From assembly GCA_017442365.1 (NCBI GenBank), contig JAFRZW010000007.1, positions 124,001-188,000 of the forward strand: DNA of 64,000 nt. Direction: 5' to 3'. Source of the stretch: Rikenellaceae bacterium (GTDB taxonomy: Bacteria; Bacteroidota; Bacteroidia; Bacteroidales; Rikenellaceae). Positions 33,765 to 42,272 of this stretch are shown in pieces. The notes beneath the pieces are model-generated. The model was not told where the DNA came from. It was given only the letters and a program-made list of their open reading frames with translations, and ran no database searches. The position numbers were made by a program, and so were the translations under genes. Position 1 is the stretch's first letter. Each line of letters opens with the position of its first letter.

Positions 33765-35900
33765 ATGAAGAAAGTATTTTTATTCGTAGCTTTGGTGTTG
33801 GCTGCCGTTGCCAATGCCGCAGAGCCTTATACCTATACTGATATTGTCCGCCTCAGTGCCAAGCAACGCTCGGTCTATGGACTGCGCTCGACTGCCGACG
33901 GTGAGCACTATACGGCAATGGTCGGCGGGTCGGTGTGCCGTTTCGCGTATGCAACGGGTGCGCAGACCGATGTGATCTACGACGCAAAGGCCGAGGGTGC
34001 GGTGCGTGTGGGCGACTATGAGTTCTCGCAGGACGAGAGCCTGTTGCTCATTTCGTCGAATCACTCGCCGATCTATCGCCACTCATTCACGGCCGATTAC
34101 TATGTCGCAAAGGTCGGAGGTCGTGCCGAGGAACTCGCTCCCGAGATCGAGGGCAAGCGCGACGCAGTCATCTCGCCCGACAATCGTTGGGTGGGTTTTG
34201 TGGCTGAGAATGACCTCTATATCGCTGATATGCAGAATGGTGGCGCGGTGCGACGCTTGACGACCGACGGCAAGCGCAACCACATTATCAACGGCGCAAC
34301 GGATTGGGTCTATGAGGAGGAGTTTGCATTTACGCGAGCGTTTGCCTTCTCGCCCGATGGCGCGAAGGTGGCCTACCTGCGTTTCGACGAGAGCGAGGTT
34401 GAGGAGTTCGAAATGATGCGCTACGATGCCCAACTCTACAATCGCCCTTACAAATTCAAGTATCCGAAGGCAGGCGAGCGAAACTCGACGGTCGAGTTGT
34501 ATGTCTATGATATTGCAACGGGTGCTCGCACGAAGGTCGATGTGGGCAGCGAGAGCGATCAATACATTCCGCGCATTGGCTGGACGCCACGCGGTGAGTT
34601 GTATTTCTTCCGCGAGAATCGCCTGCAAAACCACTTTGAGGTGCTGTTGGCGTCGGCCGATGGTGCGTCGAGGGTGATCTACGACGAGCGTTCGCCACGC
34701 TATGTCGAGCGTGTCGATGATCGTACGGTTACGTTCCTCGCGGACGGCGATCGCTTTGTGGTGCGCAACGAAACCGAGAGCGGATATATGCACCTCTACC
34801 TTTACAGCGTGTCGCGTGGTCGCCTGCGAGCATTGACCGAGGGTGCGTGGGAAGTAACTGAGGTTGTTGAGGTTACGGACGAGCGAGTCTATTACCTCTC
34901 GACCGAAACCTCGCCCTTGCGTCGCAATCTTTACTCGGTGAAACTCAATGGTCGTGATAAGCGTCGTATTACCGAGCGCGATGGTATGTATCGCATTGCG
35001 CCCAGCCGCGGTATGCGCTACTATATCAGCTATTTCTCGTCGGCAGACGATCCGCAGACCGTAACTTTGCATCGTGCCGATGGCTCTCTGGTGCGTGTTT
35101 TGGAGGACAATGCCGACTATGTGAAGGCGACGATCGACCTGCCGCGTAAGGAGTTCTTCACCTTCACAACGGAGCGTGGCGACCGCCTGAATGGATATAT
35201 GGTGCGTCCGTCGGATTTCGACAAGACGAAGAAATATCCCGTGCTGATGACTCAATATTCAGGTCCGGGCTCGCAGAGCGTGGCCGATAGTTGGGCGCTC
35301 GGTTGGGAGGACGCAATGGTGCAGAATGGCTATGTTGTGGTCTGTGTCGACGGTCGCGGTACGGGCTTCCGAGGCGAGGAGTTCAAGAAGCTGACCTACG
35401 GGCAGTTGGGTCGCTTGGAGGTCGAGGATCAGATCTCGGCGGCACGTTATCTGCAAACGCTCGCGTGGATCGATTCGGAGCGAATAGGTATCTACGGTTG
35501 GAGCTATGGCGGCTTTATGGCGTTGGGTGCGGCACTGCGTGGTGGCGACCTGTTCAAGATGGCGATTGCCGTGGCACCCGTAACCTCGTGGCGCTACTAC
35601 GACTCGGTCTATACGGAGGTCTATAATGGTCTGCCTCAGCAGAATGCAGTTGGTTATGACGATAATTCGCCGATCAACTTTGCCGAGGGTCTGTCGCCTC
35701 GCACCTCGTTGCTGATTATCCACGGTACGGGCGACGATAATGTCCATTTCCAGAATACGGTCGAGATGGTGCGCGCACTGAATCGTGCCGGTAAGCAGTT
35801 CGATCTGGCGATCTATCCCGACGACAACCATTCGATGGTACCTGCGGGTCGCATTCACGTGCGCGAGCGTATGGTGCGCTATACGTTAGAGAACCTCTAA
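33765..35900 (+). CDS. Dipeptidyl peptidase IV-type S9 peptidase
   Basis: This protein of 711 residues has a signal peptide (MKKVFLFVALVLAAVANAA), an N-terminal beta-propeller (about 30-450) and a C-terminal alpha/beta hydrolase domain. The propeller carries the substrate-binding WVYEEEFAF motif typical of DPP-IV. The catalytic Ser is in GWSYGGFM (about residue 580), the Asp in HGTGDDNVHF and the His in DDNHSM. It removes N-terminal Xaa-Pro dipeptides in the periplasm. The ATG at 33765 is chosen for the signal peptide. Its 3' end overlaps the converging pseudokinase gene by 15 bases. Confidence 0.95.
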   Translation: MKKVFLFVALVLAAVANAAEPYTYTDIVRLSAKQRSVYGLRSTADGEHYTAMVGGSVCRFAYATGAQTDVIYDAKAEGAVRVGDYEFSQDESLLLISSNHSPIYRHSFTADYYVAKVGGRAEELAPEIEGKRDAVISPDNRWVGFVAENDLYIADMQNGGAVRRLTTDGKRNHIINGATDWVYEEEFAFTRAFAFSPDGAKVAYLRFDESEVEEFEMMRYDAQLYNRPYKFKYPKAGERNSTVELYVYDIATGARTKVDVGSESDQYIPRIGWTPRGELYFFRENRLQNHFEVLLASADGASRVIYDERSPRYVERVDDRTVTFLADGDRFVVRNETESGYMHLYLYSVSRGRLRALTEGAWEVTEVVEVTDERVYYLSTETSPLRRNLYSVKLNGRDKRRITERDGMYRIAPSRGMRYYISYFSSADDPQTVTLHRADGSLVRVLEDNADYVKATIDLPRKEFFTFTTERGDRLNGYMVRPSDFDKTKKYPVLMTQYSGPGSQSVADSWALGWEDAMVQNGYVVVCVDGRGTGFRGEEFKKLTYGQLGRLEVEDQISAARYLQTLAWIDSERIGIYGWSYGGFMALGAALRGGDLFKMAIAVAPVTSWRYYDSVYTEVYNGLPQQNAVGYDDNSPINFAEGLSPRTSLLIIHGTGDDNVHFQNTVEMVRALNRAGKQFDLAIYPDDNHSMVPAGRIHVRERMVRYTLENL

Positions 35901-37151
35901 ACCGTCGATGTCAATCTCCAATGGCCGCCCGTTGAGTACCACTCGCGCGCGGCCATTTTTGTATTCGAAGGCGTCGTCATATTGCAGAGCGATGACCTCG
36001 CAACCGTGCGTGTCGATATAGCCCCAACGATCGTCAGTGCGTGCCGCAATACGGTGGTCGGAGCACTCGCCCAAGTAGTCGTAGTAGTGGCTGATGCGAC
36101 GTCCGAGCGAATCGTAGAGCGACCAGCGGTGCGCGTTTCGGGCGGTTGCGATGTTGTAGTCGGCTGACCAACAGATGTCTTCGTGCTCGGGTGCGATGAT
36201 CCATTCGCCCTGCTTGTTGATCAATCCTACGCCGCAGTCGGTCGCTGCCACGGCGCGCCCTTCGTGAAATGGCTCGACGTTAGTGAATTGCGGTTCGATG
36301 ATGACGTTGTTCAACATATCGAGATAGCCGTAGCGGTCGCCCTCACGAAAAGCTATTCGATCCTCCGAAACGATCCCGATCCACTCGCGATTGGAGAAAT
36401 CGACGCGATCGAGCAGTTGGCGCGTAATGAGTTGAAGATTCGCGGTCGGACGCTTTGTGGGACGCACCTTTGCCTCGCCCGCAATGGCGCGCAAACGAGC
36501 GCAGAGCTCTGTGCGGTCGGTCGTTGCAAGTAGCTCAGCGACAGAAGGGTAGGTGGCATTGGGTATGGCAGTTTGCAGAATCGCGTATGTGATCTCGACA
36601 ATGGCGCGGTGGTCGTCTGTGGAGCGCTCGATACGACCGTGATGCAGACCATAGAGAGCCATACCGCCGTCTGCGCACACGATGATACGCGAGGTCGAGA
36701 GGGCACGATGTGCGAACGGAACCTCGGTGAGAGCCTCAGCCGTTGCGATCCATTCTGCGGCCAATCTTCGAGCGTCTTTGGCCGAAATGCCTGCACTCAG
36801 AATACGATCGAGAGTCTGGCCTTCGGGCAACACCTCAATCACGATATCATTCAGACGATCGCCAATTCGCAACTCATTGTGCAGTAGTCGATAACCAACC
36901 AAAAGCGGAGTGTCTATGCGTTTCAGTGCCGCACTCAGGCGGGCAGCGTCGTGGGTTGCCGAAGGGTCGATCGGGCAGCAGATGCGGCAGGGACGATCTC
37001 CCCATCGTGCGTCGAGTTCGATGTAACGGCTCGAAGTTCGCATTCGTGGTAGTCCGTCAGCTCCGAGTGAGAGACGAATACCTCGTAGATTCGCGTAGGC
37101 GCAACAACTCGATGCGGCTGCGATATAATCATTTATCGAATTGATCATCAT
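35886..37151 (-). CDS. Pseudokinase with C-terminal WG repeats
   Basis: This 421-residue protein has a kinase-like N-terminal half and WG repeats in the C-terminal half (for example RYGYLDMLNNVIIEPQF, then GVGLINKQGEWIIAPE, then RWGYIDTHGCEVI). The catalytic loop position reads HRALSTSR (148-155), so the catalytic Asp is Ala150 and the Asn is Arg. The DFG position reads YGL and no ATP lysine is clear. It is therefore probably inactive. Its ATG overlaps the stop of the upstream VWA gene (TAATG), implying translational coupling. It is a paralogue of the active-looking kinase at 31663-32817. Confidence 0.8.
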   Translation of the reverse strand: MMINSINDYIAAASSCCAYANLRGIRLSLGADGLPRMRTSSRYIELDARWGDRPCRICCPIDPSATHDAARLSAALKRIDTPLLVGYRLLHNELRIGDRLNDIVIEVLPEGQTLDRILSAGISAKDARRLAAEWIATAEALTEVPFAHRALSTSRIIVCADGGMALYGLHHGRIERSTDDHRAIVEITYAILQTAIPNATYPSVAELLATTDRTELCARLRAIAGEAKVRPTKRPTANLQLITRQLLDRVDFSNREWIGIVSEDRIAFREGDRYGYLDMLNNVIIEPQFTNVEPFHEGRAVAATDCGVGLINKQGEWIIAPEHEDICWSADYNIATARNAHRWSLYDSLGRRISHYYDYLGECSDHRIAARTDDRWGYIDTHGCEVIALQYDDAFEYKNGRARVVLNGRPLEIDIDGLEVL

Positions 37152-37972
37152 TACATTACGTTTAGACTGATTGAGCCGATGTTCATCATTGCAACCACCT
37201 CGGCAGCCGAGGCGTTGAAGCACATACCGCGGTAACGACCGCCTGCTGCCTCGCCACGCAACGAGGCGATTGCCGATGAGTAGTTCGAGGGCATCTCGCT
37301 GGCGCACTCGTAGAGCAGACGAGCGTAGTAATTATGTTCCAACTCGTCGATCGAGCGCGGAAAGATTACCGATCGCTCGCCTGCGGTTGATGTTAGATGA
37401 ATGTTGATCAGCAGTGCGTTGCCATCGGTCGTCGAGCAGCTGCGCAGGCGATCGCTGATCTCGGCTATGTCGGCGTGGTCGCCGTCCGAAGCCTCACCGT
37501 CGGTGATGTTGAAAATTGTCGGAGGGTAGCTGTGTGCGTTTTCGGGGCGGGCGCACCACTCTTCGACCATCTCCGAGGCTTCGAGCAGAGCCTCGAACAT
37601 CGGAGTTGATCCCTCGGCTGCGGGAGCAACCCAATGCGGTAGGGCAAATCCACCGCGCGAAGGCTCAATGCAGACCAGCTGTTCGAACTCGGTTATGGGG
37701 ATAAAACCTTTGCGATTGCCTACGATGGGTTGCAGTGCGTCGCCAGCGTATCCGATGAGCGCCACGTCGAAATAGTTGCGCACGCCGTCGCTGCGTCGAG
37801 CGCGGCAGAGCAGTTCGAAGATCAGTCGGTTGGTAATCTCGGCCAGAGCTTCGGCCTTTGATACGCGTTGTCCATTGAATGAGATCGGTTCGGCCATCGA
37901 GCCTGAGCGGTCGAGTAATATTACAAATGCCGTACGGTTGTGGCTGGTAATTGTCGAGGCGTATTGAGTCAT
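37151..37972 (-). CDS. VWA-domain protein (TerY-like)
   Basis: This 273-residue cytoplasmic protein is a single von Willebrand factor A domain with a complete metal-dependent adhesion site. The pattern is DRSGSM at residues 21-26, then STPMFEAL and NITDGEASDG. The pattern resembles TerY-type proteins found beside kinases and phosphatases. The start at 37972 gives a compact domain; a longer upstream frame lacks any recognisable sequence. It is the first gene of a two-gene operon and is translationally coupled to the pseudokinase-WG gene. A regulatory or scaffold role is inferred. Confidence 0.85.
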   Translation of the reverse strand: MTQYASTITSHNRTAFVILLDRSGSMAEPISFNGQRVSKAEALAEITNRLIFELLCRARRSDGVRNYFDVALIGYAGDALQPIVGNRKGFIPITEFEQLVCIEPSRGGFALPHWVAPAAEGSTPMFEALLEASEMVEEWCARPENAHSYPPTIFNITDGEASDGDHADIAEISDRLRSCSTTDGNALLINIHLTSTAGERSVIFPRSIDELEHNYYARLLYECASEMPSNYSSAIASLRGEAAGGRYRGMCFNASAAEVVAMMNIGSISLNVM

Positions 37973-38159
37973 AGTCAATAGATTAGTTGAAGTTGTATTG
38001 TGCGAAATTAAAAACAATTTTATAGAAACGCACAATTTTTTGAATGTTGGATTGTCGAAATGGTCAAAAATGCGATAACGATGGGTGCTGAATATTGTAT
38101 TTTCGTGAAAATATTGTAATTTTTTTGTCGTGAGGTGCCAAGACCGTTCGTAAAAATCA

Positions 38160-38167
38160 TAACTTTG
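38160..38167 (+). promoter_or_regulatory. -7 box of mazG
   Basis: TAACTTTG lies 32 bases before the mazG ATG. No convincing minus-strand box for the divergent VWA gene was found in 37973-38159. Confidence 0.6.
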
Positions 38168-38199
38168 CACTCGGTTTAACCGCGAAATGAAAACAAACA

Positions 38200-38973
38200 A
38201 TGGAGGATAAACGTTTACAATCAATAGGACGTCTGTTGGAGGTGCTCGACGAGTTGCGCGAGAAGTGCCCGTGGGATCGCAAGCAGACCTTCGAGTCGTT
38301 GCGTAGCAATACGATCGAGGAGGCTTACGAGCTGGTCGATGCCATCACCGACGGCAATATGGACAATGTTAAGGAGGAGATTGGCGACCTGCTGCTGCAC
38401 GTGGCATTCTACTCGAAGATGGGCGATGAGCAGGGACTGTTCGATATAGGCACGGTTGCCGATGCGTTGTGCGATAAGTTGATCTATCGCCACCCGCACG
38501 TCTTTGGCGACATTCACGCCGACACCCCCGAGGAGGTCAAACAGAATTGGGAGTTGCTCAAATTGCGCAAGAAGAAGCGCGCGGGAGGCTTGCTGAGTGG
38601 TGTTCCGCGCAGCCTGCCTTCGATGGTCAAGGCATTCCGCGTGGGCGAAAAGGCGGCCTCGGTGGGTTTCGATTGGGAGCGTCGCGAGGACGTCTGGGCT
38701 AAGGTGCAGGAGGAGATTGGCGAGGTGCAGACGGAGATCGACAACAAGGACCACGAGGCTTTGGAGGGTGAGTTTGGCGATCTGTTCTTTGCGCTGATCA
38801 ACGCCTCGCGTCTGTATGGGATCGACCCTGAGCAGGCATTGGAGCGTACCAATCGCAAGTTCATACAACGTTTCGGCGCGATCGAGCGTGGTGCGGCTGA
38901 GCAAGGACGCGAATTGGGTGATTTGACGCTCGACGAGATGGAGGAGTTGTGGCAAATGGCAAAAAAAATGTAG
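38200..38973 (+). CDS. mazG: Nucleoside triphosphate pyrophosphohydrolase MazG
   Basis: This 257-residue tandem-MazG enzyme hydrolyses NTPs and dNTPs to monophosphates. The first domain has CPWDRKQTFESLRSNTIEEAYELVDAI, then EEIGDLLLHVAFYSKM. The second, more degenerate, has KVQEEIGEVQTEI followed by EGEFGDLFFALINASRL. The Glu/Asp magnesium-binding helices are intact in the first domain. It is followed by a 194-base spacer that holds the promoter and leader of rimP. Confidence 0.96.
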   Translation: MEDKRLQSIGRLLEVLDELREKCPWDRKQTFESLRSNTIEEAYELVDAITDGNMDNVKEEIGDLLLHVAFYSKMGDEQGLFDIGTVADALCDKLIYRHPHVFGDIHADTPEEVKQNWELLKLRKKKRAGGLLSGVPRSLPSMVKAFRVGEKAASVGFDWERREDVWAKVQEEIGEVQTEIDNKDHEALEGEFGDLFFALINASRLYGIDPEQALERTNRKFIQRFGAIERGAAEQGRELGDLTLDEMEELWQMAKKM

Positions 38974-38999
38974 CTAAAAGTCAAAAAGTTGCGATAAAA

Positions 39000-39031
39000 T
39001 TTGCTCTATATATAAATAAGTATTATATTTG
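39000..39031 (+). promoter_or_regulatory. Promoter of the rimP-nusA-infB operon
   Basis: TTTG (39000-39003), a 20-base spacer and TATATTTG (39024-39031) form a near-perfect Bacteroidota promoter. The transcript would have a leader of about 130 nt. Confidence 0.88.
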
Positions 39032-39051
39032 CGGCAGTAAACAAGAACAAT

Positions 39052-39071
39052 GAGGGGACGAGAGTCCCCTC
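39052..39071 (+). promoter_or_regulatory. GNRA-capped hairpin in the rimP leader
   Basis: GAGGGGAC and GTCCCCTC form a perfect 8-bp stem closed by a GAGA (GNRA-type) tetraloop, starting about 14 nt into the predicted transcript. It has no T tract, so it is not a terminator. It may stabilise the mRNA or serve regulation. Confidence 0.6.
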
Positions 39072-39167
39072 GTTTCGTAAATATATCCCGATGGCGAGTT
39101 GTTTTTGCAGCGCATATCGATTTGTTTCGGGAGAGTCATTTGAAGTGTAAGTATAGTTGAAGATCCA

Positions 39168-39635
39168 ATGATTGATTGCAGTAAAATAGTCGAAATTGCC
39201 GAACAGTTGCTCGCGGAGAGCGATATGTTCGTCGTAGAATGTACGTGTAACAACGCCAATGAGGTCGAACTGATTATCGATAGCGATACGTCGGTAGCTA
39301 TTGATGTGTGTGTTGATCTGAGCCGCGCGATCAACGAGCAGTTCGATCGTGATGTGGAGGATTTCTCGTTGATGGTAGCCTCGGCTGGTATCGGCTCGCC
39401 GTTGAAGGTCTATCGCCAATATCAGAAATTGATCGGTCGCCCTGTTGAGGTGTTGCTCGCGTGTGGCACCAAGATTCTGGCAACGATGACCGAGGCTACG
39501 CCCGAGTCGATCACCCTCTCGTATGAGGAGAAGCAGGCGGTCGAGGGCAAAAAGCGCAAGCAGCTGGTAACGGTGGTCAATAGCTATCCGCTTACCGAGG
39601 TCAAATGGACCAAAGAGTATCTCGATTATAAATAG
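39168..39635 (+). CDS. rimP: Ribosome maturation factor RimP
   Basis: This 155-residue protein assists 30S subunit maturation. It has the N-terminal alpha/beta domain (AEQLLAESDMFVVECTCNNANEVELIIDSD) and the motif VDLSRAINEQFDR. The conserved VASAGIGSPLKVYRQYQKLIGRPVEVLL joins it to the SH3-like C-terminal domain. The gene normally precedes nusA and infB. Here a restriction-modification pair lies between rimP and nusA, starting 7 bases after the rimP stop. Confidence 0.94.
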   Translation: MIDCSKIVEIAEQLLAESDMFVVECTCNNANEVELIIDSDTSVAIDVCVDLSRAINEQFDRDVEDFSLMVASAGIGSPLKVYRQYQKLIGRPVEVLLACGTKILATMTEATPESITLSYEEKQAVEGKKRKQLVTVVNSYPLTEVKWTKEYLDYK

Positions 39636-39642
39636 TAACAAA

Positions 39643-40299
39643 ATGGAAAATTATATTCGAGAGGCGTTATTAGATAAATTCGAGTTCCATAATTATGGAC
39701 ACGCCTTAGAAATTTTAAGTGAAGCTTTTCCTAACGAATGGAATGAAATACAAGATTGCTTGGAAAATTTAACTATCTCGACGGCTGATATTATGGCAGC
39801 AGGTGGAAATGAAACAGCAATTCCCAAAAAATTTGATGATGTTTTATATCCGTTAGGTTGGCGAGAAATTCGTATAACAGGTGATCTTTTAGTTAAGTTG
39901 TATCCTCGTCGCCAAAATCAGCGAGGAAGATTTGAAAAACATCCATCTGATGAGAAAATTATTGAAGGGTATATTGATGGTCATAATATTGACTTTATTA
40001 AAGGGAAGGTGGCATTTGATTTAGAATGGAATAGTAAGGACCAAACTTTTGATAGAGATTTATTGGCAATGCGTACTTATTTTGATTGTGGGCTTATAGA
40101 GGTTGGTGTGATTGTAACAAGGTCAAAGGATTTAGATGATGTCTTTAAGCAATTAGGGCGTAATATTATGTCTAAATATGGAGCAAGTACTACGTGGATG
40201 GGGAAATTGGAATATCGATTAAAATCACGAAGAAATGGAGGCTGCCCAATTCTCGCAGTAGGAATTAAAAAGGCTTGTGTTGAATATGGAGAAGAATAA
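39643..40299 (+). CDS. BglII/BstYI-family type II restriction endonuclease
   Basis: This 218-residue protein resembles the BglII/BstYI family. The core segment IDFIKGKVAFDLEWNSKDQTFDRDL carries the acidic residues and the conserved EWNxKD-x-x-x-DRDL block of these enzymes. Family members cut at AGATCT or RGATCY. Codon usage is much more AT-rich (AAA, AAT, TTA, ATA) than in rimP and nusA on either side, indicating horizontal acquisition. It sits 7 bases after rimP with no promoter of its own visible, and it overlaps the methyltransferase gene by 14 bases. The exact recognition sequence is not predictable. Confidence 0.88.
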   Translation: MENYIREALLDKFEFHNYGHALEILSEAFPNEWNEIQDCLENLTISTADIMAAGGNETAIPKKFDDVLYPLGWREIRITGDLLVKLYPRRQNQRGRFEKHPSDEKIIEGYIDGHNIDFIKGKVAFDLEWNSKDQTFDRDLLAMRTYFDCGLIEVGVIVTRSKDLDDVFKQLGRNIMSKYGASTTWMGKLEYRLKSRRNGGCPILAVGIKKACVEYGEE

Positions 40300-40927
40300 T
40301 ATAATTGAAACAATAGAAAATTTTAAACGCTATACTGAGGGGAAAAAGTATAAGACAATATATGCAGATCCTCCTTGGCAGTTTCAGAACCGAACGGGCA
40401 AGGTGGCTCCTGAGCATAAAAGACTCAATAGGTATAGTACTATGACGCTTGAAGAAATAATGCAACTTCCTGTATCAGAGGTGGCAGATGATAAATGTCA
40501 TTTATATTTATGGGTTCCGAATGCGTTATTACCAGAAGGATTAGCTGTGATGAAGGCTTGGGGATTTGATTATAAAACCAATCTTATATGGGAAAAAGTG
40601 CGTAAAGATGGAATGCCAGATGGTAGAGGAGTGGGGTTTTATTTTAGAAATGTAACAGAGATATTATTATTTGGTGTAAAAGGGAATAAGAATAGGACTT
40701 TGGATGCAGGTAGATCGCAAGTTAATATAGTACGTTCAATTAAACGTGAGCATTCAAGAAAACCCGATGAGTTTGTAGGTTTAATAGAAAGTTGTTCTGG
40801 CGCACCTTATTTAGAAATGTTTGCGAGAGGTAATCGTAAAAATTGGGATATGTGGGGCAATCAGGCAATTGAAGAATATGAGCCAACGTGGAACACATAT
40901 GCGAATCATACGACAGCACAGAAATGA
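40286..40927 (+). CDS. MT-A70-family DNA adenine methyltransferase
   Basis: This 213-residue protein is an MT-A70-type methyltransferase with the catalytic DPPW motif (YADPPWQFQNRTG near residues 29-41). YLWVPNALLPEGLAVMKAWGF and the late RGNRKNWDMWGNQ segment are also typical. MT-A70 enzymes make N6-methyladenine. By position it is the protective partner of the BglII-type nuclease, although the characterised BglII methyltransferase is, as I recall, a cytosine-N4 enzyme. Like the nuclease it is AT-rich and foreign-looking. nusA begins 40 bases after its stop. The ATG at 40286 is preferred over an upstream GTG. Confidence 0.9.
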   Translation: MEKNNIIETIENFKRYTEGKKYKTIYADPPWQFQNRTGKVAPEHKRLNRYSTMTLEEIMQLPVSEVADDKCHLYLWVPNALLPEGLAVMKAWGFDYKTNLIWEKVRKDGMPDGRGVGFYFRNVTEILLFGVKGNKNRTLDAGRSQVNIVRSIKREHSRKPDEFVGLIESCSGAPYLEMFARGNRKNWDMWGNQAIEEYEPTWNTYANHTTAQK

Positions 40928-40967
40928 AAGATTATAAATATAACAAAAAATAAAAGCTAAAAGAAAG

Positions 40968-42197
40968 ATGGACAATCTGAATCTTATCAGCAACTTTGCA
41001 GAGTTCAAAGAGCTGAAAAACATCGACAAGAGCACGATGATTGGTGTGTTGGAGGACGTTTTCCGCCACGCATTGCAGAAGCAGTACGAGACGGACGAGA
41101 ACTTCGACGTGATCATCAACCCCGAGAAGGGCGACCTCGAAATTTGGCGTAACCGTACGGTTGTGGCCGATGACGAGGTTGAGAACCCCAATATGCAGAT
41201 CTCGGTTTCGGAGGCAAAGCAGATCGACCCCACCTATGAGGTTGGCGACGAGTATGCTGACGAGATCAAACTCAACTCGTTCGGTCGTCGTACCGTGCTG
41301 TCGCTGCGTCAGAATCTGGCGTCGCGTATCCTCGACTTGGAGAAGGCTAACCTCTACGAGAAGTACTCGGAGAAGGTGGGCGAGATCATCACGGGCGAGG
41401 TTTATCAGGTTTGGAAGAAGGAGGTATTGGTACTCGACGACGAGGACAACGAGCTGTTGCTGCCCAAGAGCGAGCAGATTCCCAGCGATTTCTTCCGCAA
41501 GGGCGACACGATCCGCGCTATCGTTTCGCGCGTGGAGATGATCAACGGCACACCGAAGATCATTCTGTCGCGTACGGCTAACGAGTTCTTGGAGCGTCTG
41601 TTCGAGCAGGAGGTTCCCGAGATCTTCGACGGCCTGATCACCATCAAGAAGATCGTTCGAATCCCCGGCGAGCGTGCTAAGGTTGCAGTTGAGTCGTATG
41701 ACGATCGTATCGACCCCGTAGGTGCTTGCGTGGGTGTCAAGGGCTCGCGTATCTACTCGGTGGTTAAGGAGTTGCGCAACGAGAATATCGACGTTGTGAA
41801 CTTCACGACCAACACCCAGCTGATGATCCAGCGTGCGCTGAACCCCGCTAAGATCTCGACCATCACCATCGACGAGGAGAGCAAGACCGCATCGGTATAT
41901 TTGAAGCCCGATCAGGTTTCGTTGGCTATCGGTAAGGGCGGTCTGAATATCCGTCTGGCTAAGATGCTGACGGGTTATGACGTCGATGTTTATCGTGAGG
42001 TCGAGGAGGAAGATGTTGATTTGAAGGAGTTTGCTGACGAGATCGAGCCGTGGATCATCGACGCTTTGAAGGGTATCGGTTGCGATACAGCCAAGAGCGT
42101 CATCGCACTGCCTATCGACGAGCTGGCTCGCCGTGCCGATTTGGAGGAGGATACCGCTAAGGAGGTGGTAGCAATTCTCCGCGCTGAATTTGAATAA
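40968..42197 (+). CDS. nusA: Transcription termination/antitermination factor NusA
   Basis: This 409-residue protein modulates RNA polymerase pausing and termination. It has the N-terminal polymerase-binding domain (about 1-130), then an S1 domain around GEIITGEVYQVWKKEVLVLDDE and two KH domains. The KH domains include RIDPVGACVGVKGSRIYSVV and VSLAIGKGGLNIRLAKMLTG. A short acidic C-terminal tail follows. The length is normal for Bacteroidota, which lack the E. coli C-terminal repeats. It is expressed from the rimP promoter through the inserted cassette. Confidence 0.96.
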   Translation: MDNLNLISNFAEFKELKNIDKSTMIGVLEDVFRHALQKQYETDENFDVIINPEKGDLEIWRNRTVVADDEVENPNMQISVSEAKQIDPTYEVGDEYADEIKLNSFGRRTVLSLRQNLASRILDLEKANLYEKYSEKVGEIITGEVYQVWKKEVLVLDDEDNELLLPKSEQIPSDFFRKGDTIRAIVSRVEMINGTPKIILSRTANEFLERLFEQEVPEIFDGLITIKKIVRIPGERAKVAVESYDDRIDPVGACVGVKGSRIYSVVKELRNENIDVVNFTTNTQLMIQRALNPAKISTITIDEESKTASVYLKPDQVSLAIGKGGLNIRLAKMLTGYDVDVYREVEEEDVDLKEFADEIEPWIIDALKGIGCDTAKSVIALPIDELARRADLEEDTAKEVVAILRAEFE

Positions 42198-42272
42198 ATG
42201 AAAGATTTACGAAAGCTAAATCTTTGCACTACTCTCAATTTTTAATTTTGTAAATCTTTTAGAACGAACAGT

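Noticed and set aside
37973..38224. Longer start for the VWA protein (84 extra residues)
   Set aside because: The extension is AT-rich, has no domain similarity and would overlap the mazG promoter and start. The compact start at 37972 gives a complete domain.
42202..42226. Hairpin AAAGATTT/AAATCTTT between nusA and infB as a terminator
   Set aside because: The stem is AT-only and no T tract follows directly. It is more likely chance or a weak attenuator in an operon that continues into infB.
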